A stretch of 5,538 bases of DNA from Limnoraphis robusta CS-951 (GTDB lineage: Bacteria; Cyanobacteriota; Cyanobacteriia; Cyanobacteriales; Microcoleaceae): assembly GCF_000972705.2 (NCBI RefSeq), contig NZ_LATL02000290.1, positions 1 to 5,538 on the forward strand, written 5' to 3'. Every line of letters starts with the position of its first letter. Position 1 is the first letter of the stretch. Below, in pieces: positions 1 to 4,650 of this stretch. The position numbers and the translations under genes are program-made. Under the pieces are notes generated by a model. That model did no database searches. It saw only the letters and a list, made by a program, of their open reading frames with translations, and was not told where the DNA came from.

Positions 1-1
1 G

Positions 2-1678
2 AAGTTTCGAGGCGTGAAAGCTGGACTTCCTAAAGTTTGGATGATCATCGTTTCGGGGGTGGCCTGGTTGTTGTTGGTTCTGTTGGGACTGGCTTTGGTG
101 CTAGTGGGTTATTTTGTCTTGGTGTTTTTCAATATGTCTACTCCCGAAGACTCTAACACGGGTTGGGCGGCTCTGGCCTTAATGCTGGTACTGGTTTTGA
201 TTGCGGGGCGTCGGGGAATTGAACGGGGTTGGGGAGCGTTTGTTGATGCGATCGAAATTGCCGTTGTCGGGATTATTATCGGGGTGGTGTCTGGACTAGC
301 GAATGTCGTCACCTTGCTGGGTACATTGGCAATTGCGGGGGTGTTAGCGGGGTTTGCGGGGGCGATTCTGTTTGCGTCAGCCGTCGCTTTTGGGGTGATT
401 TTTGTGATTGCTGAACGTATAGCCTGGGTGATGAGTGTGGCGAAAGTATTGATGGTGGCGGCGATTGCGAGTGCCATTGCGGGTTATATTTCGGGAGGGG
501 TGAGTGCGATGGCGATCGCAATATCTGTTTTAGTAACGTTTTGGTTTGATTATATCGGTTGGCGGGGGATTCAAGGGGATCAAAAATATGTTTTAATTCA
601 CAACTTGGCGGTTAATTTAGCAGCGACGGGCGGAACAAATTTTCGCAATACGGATTTAACGGATGCTAGTTTTACCAATGCTATCTTGAAAAGTGCTGAT
701 TTTCGCCAAGCTAAATTGACGCGCACACGTTGGCGGGGGGCGAAGCAACTGGATCAGGTACGATGCGGAAATACTTATTTAGAAAATACTCAAATTCGGG
801 AATTGTTGCAAACAGGTCTAGGCGAAAACCAGAATTTTGATTATCAAGATTTGCGGGGACTGAACTTACAAAATGCTAATTTAACAAAGGCGAGTTTTAT
901 TGGGGCTAATCTCAGTTCGACTAATTTAAAAGGGGTTGATTTATCCAAAGCTAAACTGGTGAGAACGAAATTAAGTCAAGCCAATCTGAATGGTTCAACG
1001 TTAACGGGGGCTTTTATTCAAGATTGGGGTATTACGTTAACGACTCAACTGAGAAATATTACTTGTGATTATTTGTTTTTGCGTCTTCCGGCTGAAAATA
1101 GTGATGATCCAAATCCCTATCGTCAACCAACTGATTGGAGTAAAACTTTAAAACCCCAGCAATTTACAGCTATTATTCGTTCGTTCTTGCAAAGTAAACA
1201 AAGTTGGTACTCGACGATTTTAGATTCCGAAGATAACCCTTCCGAATTTTCAGGAACAATTGTTCAAGTTTCTCTCAAAGGAGAAAGAGATATTCTAGAA
1301 GCTGAAAATCGCGACAATTCTCTCAATTCGACAAGGGTTGATCATTCACCAAAAGAAGCCCCGGAAACTCCTAATAAACTGCCTACTAATTTAGCGGCTA
1401 TTGTGTCAGTGATTGAACAGTTTATCCAAGAAATAGAAGCGGTTTATCCGATTAATACAACGTCTGAACAGATGAAAGCGGCGGCGGAAATTGTCGAACA
1501 ACTCGAAAGTGATCCGGTTTTAAAACAAAGTTTGATTGAGACTTTAACTTCAGAAAATTGTCAAAAGATTGAACAAGCAATTAATCGCCCGATTGGTCAT
1601 TTTATTGTACAAGCGATTCACTCTTGGCAAACTTTTAATGTTAACAATTCTCCCAATTCTTCTAATTCTCCTCAGTAG
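2..1678 (+). CDS. Membrane-anchored pentapeptide-repeat protein, 5' end probably cut by window edge
   Basis: The frame is open to the left edge; the first possible start inside is a GTG at 14, then an ATG at 41. The first codons read KFRGVKAGL, directly before a membrane segment. From memory, similar cyanobacterial proteins have an FRGAKAGL-like junction there, after an earlier pentapeptide block, so the true start is probably upstream. Numbering from the GTG: about six hydrophobic segments lie at 10-38, 52-66, 80-98, 99-118, 119-140 and 144-180. Pentapeptide repeats of the A(N/D)LXX type span about 205-243 and 276-335, split by a non-repeat insert. A conserved-looking block follows (ITCDYLFLRLP, then DDPNPYRQPTDW, about 349-375). 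A helical C-terminal module at about 457-538 resembles one seen on many cyanobacterial pentapeptide and signalling proteins. The repeats should form a right-handed quadrilateral beta-helix, probably a binding scaffold next to the membrane. No enzymatic motif is visible, and the molecular role is unknown. Two tandem TAG stops end the gene. Confidence 0.88.
   Translation, partial: KFRGVKAGLPKVWMIIVSGVAWLLLVLLGLALVLVGYFVLVFFNMSTPEDSNTGWAALALMLVLVLIAGRRGIERGWGAFVDAIEIAVVGIIIGVVSGLANVVTLLGTLAIAGVLAGFAGAILFASAVAFGVIFVIAERIAWVMSVAKVLMVAAIASAIAGYISGGVSAMAIAISVLVTFWFDYIGWRGIQGDQKYVLIHNLAVNLAATGGTNFRNTDLTDASFTNAILKSADFRQAKLTRTRWRGAKQLDQVRCGNTYLENTQIRELLQTGLGENQNFDYQDLRGLNLQNANLTKASFIGANLSSTNLKGVDLSKAKLVRTKLSQANLNGSTLTGAFIQDWGITLTTQLRNITCDYLFLRLPAENSDDPNPYRQPTDWSKTLKPQQFTAIIRSFLQSKQSWYSTILDSEDNPSEFSGTIVQVSLKGERDILEAENRDNSLNSTRVDHSPKEAPETPNKLPTNLAAIVSVIEQFIQEIEAVYPINTTSEQMKAAAEIVEQLESDPVLKQSLIETLTSENCQKIEQAINRPIGHFIVQAIHSWQTFNVNNSPNSSNSPQ
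1646..1672 (+). repeat. Three 9-bp tandem units encoding an NSP/NSS/NSP tail
   Basis: Three adjacent in-frame 9-bp units at 1646-1654, 1655-1663 and 1664-1672 follow the pattern AATTCTNCN. They encode Asn-Ser-Pro, Asn-Ser-Ser and Asn-Ser-Pro at the extreme C-terminus of the pentapeptide-repeat protein. This looks like a small replication-slippage array, giving a disordered tail that could vary in length between strains. Confidence 0.7.
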
Positions 1679-1870
1679 TAGGGTGCATCAAATCAGCCAC
1701 ATCTGGATGGAATTTCATATGATGTCCGGTTTATTAATTTTGTTATGGGGTGGGGCGGGTTTAACTCAATCTCGGAGTGGTCGTCAAGATCTAGGCAGAA
1801 CCCGCCCCTACCAGCACGATTATTGATTAGTCGGATATCATATCACAACAGTAACCTGTTTGATGCACCC
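1678..1870. repeat. Palindromic intergenic repeat, long copy (MITE-like) with nested insert
   Basis: The ends are perfect 12-bp inverted repeats: GGGTGCATCAAA at 1681-1692 and TTTGATGCACCC at 1859-1870. The left arm extends outward to GTAGGG from 1678, the last base of the preceding stop codon. Subterminal arms also pair, ATATGATGTCCG (1717-1728) against CGGATATCATAT (1832-1843), 11 of 12 positions. The same termini occur in the 59-bp copy at 2947-3005, where the right-hand flanks (AACCTG or AACCCG, then TTTGATGCACCC) also match. It fills the space between two convergent genes, so its transcripts could fold into a long hairpin from either strand. No transposase is encoded. If mobile, it would be a non-autonomous element moved in trans, or a REP-like palindrome. 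No clear target-site duplication is visible. Confidence 0.8.
1746..1812. repeat. GC-rich inverted repeat nested inside the long palindromic repeat
   Basis: GGGGCGGGTT at 1752-1761 pairs perfectly with AACCCGCCCC at 1799-1808, leaving a loop of about 37 bases. The right end continues into CTACC, so the outer edge resembles a GTAGGGGCGGGTT terminus, a common type of cyanobacterial intergenic repeat in my recollection. This block has no counterpart in the 59-bp copy at 2947-3005, which supports a second element having inserted into the first. There is no U-rich run after the stem, so it is not a standard intrinsic terminator, although a stem this GC-rich could still impede transcription. Confidence 0.65.
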
Positions 1871-1879
1871 CAACCATCT

Positions 1880-2920
1880 TTACTCCGCCAAATCAGAGAT
1901 AACTTCAGCTAATCCAGCGACCACTCTTGTTAGCTTATCGAAATCAATTTTATCAGGAGTATCTTCTTCTGTGTGGTAATAAGGGTAACGATAAGGAGCG
2001 GTATCTGTAATCATAATTCCTTGATATCCCTGTTGCCAAAAAGCCCATTGGTCTGACCAACCAACACCCGGAATCCAACTCGGTAAAGAAACACCTTCTG
2101 AAGGAAATTCAGCATAACGACGAAAGGATTTAATGGCTTGCCGAACTAAATTTCCCGAGTTGAGATTGCCAATAAATGCAATAAAATTGCCTTGATTGGG
2201 ATAGAATAAATTAATGGGGAAAGGGTATTTTTGACTCCCTACCGTGTCTGAAAAATAGCCCATTGTTTCCAAGCTTAACATCGCCACAATATTTTCTTGA
2301 TTCTGACGCGAACGCTGGGCATAGACCAAACTTCCCATATTTTCTGTCCAGAAAAAAGGCGGTTCTTCATTGGTAAATTCAACAAAACGAACCGTGCGCT
2401 TGGTAGATTTCTGGGCAAAGATTCGTGCGAGTTCTAGCGTAGCGACGGCACCCGTGCCATTATCATTAGCCCCCGGACTGGTAAAAGCTGAATCGTAATG
2501 ACCCCCAATCAGCACAATTTCATTAGGCTTTTCGGTTCCCAATCGTTCAACTTCTAGATTATAATATGATTTATTATTAATCTGATATTCCTGGAGTTTT
2601 ACTTCGTAACCCGCTTCAGTTAAAGCAGTTTCCAAAAACGTTTTTGCTGCATTCAGATTTTCATATTGACTTACATTTCGCACCCCAATCTCATCTGCTA
2701 TCTTTTGAATATCTCGTTTGAGTGAGGTTTGAAGTGCAATTTCTTCGTTTTGTAAAGGTTGAAGTTTGCCGTTATAACTGTGTTCGGGCATCCAAAACAT
2801 CGTCAACCCTGCCCAAGCCCCTAAAATCAGCAATACAGCGAAAAGTATCGCTAAACGAACTAAGGCAGACTTGTTAACAATCTGCATTCTAAATTGATTT
2901 TTGTTTGAGGATGGGCGCAT
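1880..2920 (-). CDS. Membrane-anchored M28-family zinc peptidase
   Basis: This is a 346-residue M28 metallopeptidase, probably an aminopeptidase with its catalytic domain outside the cytoplasmic membrane. A single hydrophobic segment at about 21-42 acts as an N-terminal anchor or uncleaved signal. The catalytic domain shows the expected two-zinc motifs in order: GGHYDS with H141, GANDNGTG with bridging D153, NEEPPFF with E185 (general base) and E186, LSLETMGY with E218, and YYHTEEDT with H316. All expected metal ligands are present. The usual SDH before the last motif reads SDQ (Q291); that residue is not a direct zinc ligand. I chose the ATG at 2920; a GTG one codon upstream (2923) is possible, and no Shine-Dalgarno is evident. 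The gene is bracketed by two copies of a palindromic repeat, ending 9 bp from one and starting about 26 bp from the other. The substrate cannot be inferred. Confidence 0.93.
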   Translation of the reverse strand: MRPSSNKNQFRMQIVNKSALVRLAILFAVLLILGAWAGLTMFWMPEHSYNGKLQPLQNEEIALQTSLKRDIQKIADEIGVRNVSQYENLNAAKTFLETALTEAGYEVKLQEYQINNKSYYNLEVERLGTEKPNEIVLIGGHYDSAFTSPGANDNGTGAVATLELARIFAQKSTKRTVRFVEFTNEEPPFFWTENMGSLVYAQRSRQNQENIVAMLSLETMGYFSDTVGSQKYPFPINLFYPNQGNFIAFIGNLNSGNLVRQAIKSFRRYAEFPSEGVSLPSWIPGVGWSDQWAFWQQGYQGIMITDTAPYRYPYYHTEEDTPDKIDFDKLTRVVAGLAEVISDLAE

Positions 2921-2927
2921 CACAACA

Positions 2928-2957
2928 AATATATCATCTAGTAGTCGGGTGCATCAA
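2928..2957 (-). promoter_or_regulatory. Possible promoter of the M28 peptidase gene, -35 inside the repeat
   Basis: On the minus strand, TTGATG (2952-2957) and TATATT (2928-2933) are separated by 18 bp. They match the -35 and -10 consensus at 4 of 6 and 5 of 6 positions. Transcription would start about 7 bases downstream, at or next to the ATG at 2920, giving a nearly leaderless mRNA that fits the absent Shine-Dalgarno. The -35 hexamer is part of the repeat arm. This is a consensus match only; AT-rich DNA gives such matches by chance. Confidence 0.3.
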
Positions 2958-3005
2958 ATCACCTATATTATGATGTACTTTCATAAGAACCCGTTTGATG
3001 CACCC
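2947..3005. repeat. Palindromic intergenic repeat, compact 59-bp copy
   Basis: Perfect 12-bp inverted termini, GGGTGCATCAAA (2947-2958) and TTTGATGCACCC (2994-3005), are identical to those of the copy at 1678-1870. The right end continues to CCCTAC (3008). An inner stem, TTATGA (2968-2973) with TCATAA (2981-2986), closes a 7-base loop, so either strand of RNA could form a stepped hairpin. The left flank AGTAGTC resembles the AGTAGTA flank of the other copy. It occupies most of the 105-bp gap between two same-strand genes and may act as a barrier, an mRNA-stabilising 3' hairpin for the upstream gene, or a promoter donor. No U-run follows the stem on the minus strand. Confidence 0.8.
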
Positions 3006-3025
3006 TACCGATTCAACAAACAATA

Positions 3026-3490
3026 TTAAAGGACTTGATGAGTATAAGCGTGCTGTTTAACGTTATCTTCTGTGCTGATAATTCGCTCTGAATTTAAAAT
3101 GCGTTTGCGTTCTAAGGAATAGTTTAAGTCTTTAAAAACTGTCCCTAAAGCAATATGAGATTGAGCGTTTGGACGACTTTTATAAGTTCGGGCGGCAGCG
3201 AAAACCCGTTGGTTAAAATCATCAGCTAACTGCACCTCGGGTGGAAACTCAGCAGGAATTTGGGCAGTCTCGCCTGTGAGAACCGCTCCGACTGTTGTGG
3301 CACAAGCCATTTCATAAGACGTGGGAATTCCTTTGAGTAAAGCTTCGAGGGCGGCTGAGGGAATGGGTTCAATAATTTGAACTTGATGAACTTCCCCTTC
3401 TTGTTTGATGAAACAAGTTGCTAAACCAATGATCACATAGTCATCAGCGCAAAGATCAGGAGCGTTAGGATATGCAGCGCTTGAGGTCAT
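3026..3490 (-). CDS. Conserved-looking protein of unknown function, 154 residues
   Basis: I do not recognise a named family. The product is a small soluble protein with no signal peptide or membrane segment. An ordered N-terminal domain seems to cover about 15-125: DDYVIIGLATCF (16-27), a charged turn, then VHQVQIIEPIPSAALEALLKGIP (35-56), an alanine/threonine-rich stretch TTVGAVLTGE (65-74), and AAARTYKSRPNAQSHIALG (98-116). The last 30 or so residues are polar and probably flexible. Codon use and composition look like the neighbours, so this reads as a resident gene. It feels like a protein conserved across cyanobacteria, but that is memory, not a search result. The start is the ATG at 3490; no Shine-Dalgarno precedes it (CCCCT instead). 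It ends about 20 bp before the compact palindromic repeat, which separates it from the downstream M28 gene. Confidence 0.85.
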   Translation of the reverse strand: MTSSAAYPNAPDLCADDYVIIGLATCFIKQEGEVHQVQIIEPIPSAALEALLKGIPTSYEMACATTVGAVLTGETAQIPAEFPPEVQLADDFNQRVFAAARTYKSRPNAQSHIALGTVFKDLNYSLERKRILNSERIISTEDNVKQHAYTHQVL

Positions 3491-3771
3491 AGGGGTTTAA
3501 TGAAATTTCCGACGAATTTAATCTCGATGAATTTATTTAATCGTGTGTGCGATCGCTAAACTCACAAACTGCATTTTACCAAGTTCTGATCATCTGCGTG
3601 AACGGGAGAATAGATAGCCTTTCAGGAGTCTAAAAATCCTCAAAGCAGTCACTAGACTCAAGTTTGATCATTTCTTTGGCCTGGAAACAGCCCCAATGAT
3701 TTTGATAAATCTTAATAGAAGTTGAAATTTGTGTTACTCGTCACTGGTAGAGGTAATTGATGAAGCCACCC
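3491..3771. other. Non-coding gap between two minus-strand genes
   Basis: I find no convincing gene in these 281 bp on either strand. The part near 3573-3602 holds a possible promoter for the leftward gene, and 3549-3556 is a HIP1 core octamer. A 6-bp inverted pair (GAGTCT near 3625, AGACTC near 3655) has a loop too long to be persuasive. The right edge contains the GTAGGG-type hairpin that overlaps the next stop codon. The rest is AT-rich and featureless. Confidence 0.6.
3573..3602 (-). promoter_or_regulatory. Possible promoter of the 154-residue protein gene
   Basis: On the minus strand, TTCACG (3597-3602) and TAAAAT (3573-3578) are spaced 18 bp apart, with TTGG just before the -10. This would give a 5' leader of about 75 bases containing a GCGATCGC (HIP1) site at 3549-3556. 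It is the best consensus pair in the gap but only partial at -35 (4 of 6). Confidence 0.35.
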
Positions 3772-3775
3772 CTAC
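3747..3775. repeat. Small GTAGGG-type hairpin overlapping the MBL-like gene's stop codon
   Basis: GTAGAGGT (3747-3754) and ACCCCTAC (3768-3775) pair along 8 positions in minus-strand RNA, with one G-U wobble, around a 13-base loop. The minus-strand end GTAGGGGT resembles the outer end of the nested element near 1808, suggesting an eroded or minimal relative. The TAG stop of the MBL-like gene (3772-3774) lies inside the right arm. It could act as a 3'-end stabilising stem. There is no U-tract, so it is not a classical terminator. Confidence 0.5.
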
Positions 3776-4443
3776 AAGACTGATAACTGTAATAACGCTT
3801 CTAAGTCTAAACGAGCGAGTTTGTCGTAAGCTTGTTCAATCACCCGTTTCCCGCGTAACGCTCCGGTATTGGCTCCCGGACAGAGAAATTGTAGCGTTTG
3901 TGGGGAAAATCGCTCAATTAACCGTTTGACATTCTGAACTTGTCGTGGCCAGTGAAAGGTTTTCGCTGTTCTTAACGGGACGGGTTCACCCTGAAGATTG
4001 GGTAACAAATGACGTCCACTAAACAACAGGCCTCCATTTAAGCTAGAGTAGAAACAGGACGAACCAGGAGAGTGACCGGGAGTCCAAATCATTTGGCTGT
4101 GAGGACTGAGGGTAAACTCCTGTTGAAAGGAAGTAACAGTTGCTTCCGGGAGCAGATAAGCCTCCTGTTCTTGGATGAGAAGATGACATTCTGTTGAGTG
4201 CTGAATCTCCCGTGCTTGACCAATATTTCCGCGATGGGTAATGACTAACCACTGAACTCCCCCCTGTTGTTCGATAAAATTCCGGTTCACCTCGTCCCAA
4301 GCGGGAGTATCGATCAGAATATTAGTTTGATTTTCGACCATCAAGTAGGCTGTTCCCCCTAATGTCTCTCGGTTGGGAGAAAAAGCCCAAATATTTTCGA
4401 GTACAGGCTTTGGAGGTTGAGAAACGGGTCGGGGTTGCACCAT
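3772..4443 (-). CDS. Metallo-beta-lactamase-fold protein with degenerate metal site
   Basis: A 223-residue soluble protein with the outline of the MBL hydrolase fold. The N-terminal strands run to NILIDTPAW (41-49), where the usual LIDTG aspartate (D45) is kept. The metal-binding loop HxHxDH is reduced to THRGNIGQ (69-76): only H70 remains, with Gly, Ile and Gly where His, Asp and His are expected. The next motif, TPGHSPGSSC (121-130), keeps H124. The usual GD motif reads SGRHLL (142-147), with Arg for the bridging Asp, and the final GH motif reads PGANTG (189-194). Binuclear metal chemistry therefore seems unlikely. A binding, structural or altered catalytic role is more plausible, but that is inference. 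The fold outline and length argue against a decaying pseudogene, and similar degenerate members exist in cyanobacteria as I recall. The ATG at 4443 is the start. The gene is divergent from the site-2 protease gene across 207 bp. Confidence 0.85.
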   Translation of the reverse strand: MVQPRPVSQPPKPVLENIWAFSPNRETLGGTAYLMVENQTNILIDTPAWDEVNRNFIEQQGGVQWLVITHRGNIGQAREIQHSTECHLLIQEQEAYLLPEATVTSFQQEFTLSPHSQMIWTPGHSPGSSCFYSSLNGGLLFSGRHLLPNLQGEPVPLRTAKTFHWPRQVQNVKRLIERFSPQTLQFLCPGANTGALRGKRVIEQAYDKLARLDLEALLQLSVL

Positions 4444-4523
4444 AGAAAGGTTTGAAGGGTTAATTTAAAGATTGTCATCTTGAGCTAACAGTTTCATCGG
4501 CTACAGGTTTTGCTCAGTGTGGG

Positions 4524-4551
4524 ATAATAGCATAGCAGAGAATTTAGTCTA
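4524..4551 (-). promoter_or_regulatory. Possible promoter of the MBL-like gene
   Basis: On the minus strand, TAGACT (4546-4551) and TATTAT (4524-4529) are 16 bp apart, matching consensus at 4 of 6 and 5 of 6 positions. Transcription would begin near 4517 and give a leader of about 74 bases. This is a consensus match only. Confidence 0.3.
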
Positions 4552-4590
4552 AGCATCAGTTTGAGTCGATGGCTTCTGTTATTTGTTAGT

Positions 4591-4648
4591 TATACTCATT
4601 TCAATTTTTGATTTTAGACTGGGTTTTTAGTCGCAGTGAAATTTTAGA
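4591..4648 (+). promoter_or_regulatory. Candidate -10 and repeated ATTTTAGA sites before the site-2 protease gene
   Basis: A TATACT hexamer at 4591-4596 is a fair -10 box, but the nearest TTGA-type -35 (4561-4566) is 24 bp away, too far for a standard sigma-70 promoter. Downstream, ATTTTAGA occurs exactly twice, at 4611-4618 and 4641-4648, 30 bp apart, with a related TTTTAG at 4625-4630. The second copy ends two bases before the start codon. These could be operator sites in the 5' leader, or a chance result of AT-rich sequence. Confidence 0.25.
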
Positions 4649-4650
4649 TC

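Noticed and set aside
109..521. Minus-strand open frames opposite the membrane segments of the pentapeptide-repeat gene
   Set aside because: Low-complexity Ala/Ile/Thr- and Pro/Ser-rich translations that mirror the hydrophobic coding on the other strand; no motifs.
1569..1826. Plus-strand 85-codon frame running out of the pentapeptide gene into the repeat
   Set aside because: Mostly an out-of-frame reading of the real gene's end followed by repeat DNA; no recognisable protein features.
2913..2922. GGGCGCATCA near the M28 start as a third repeat fragment
   Set aside because: Nine of ten bases match the repeat arm, but there is no partner arm and it lies in coding sequence; chance is likely.
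2947..3005. Compact palindrome as an intrinsic terminator
   Set aside because: The stem is good, but no U-rich run follows on either strand, so classical termination is not supported.
3729..3929. Plus-strand 66-codon frame across the MBL-like gene's 3' end
   Set aside because: Antisense to a well-supported gene; no start signals or family likeness.
4043..4300. Minus-strand 85-codon frame inside the MBL-like gene
   Set aside because: Shifted reading of the same strand with a Ser/Gly-rich translation; the MBL frame explains the sequence.
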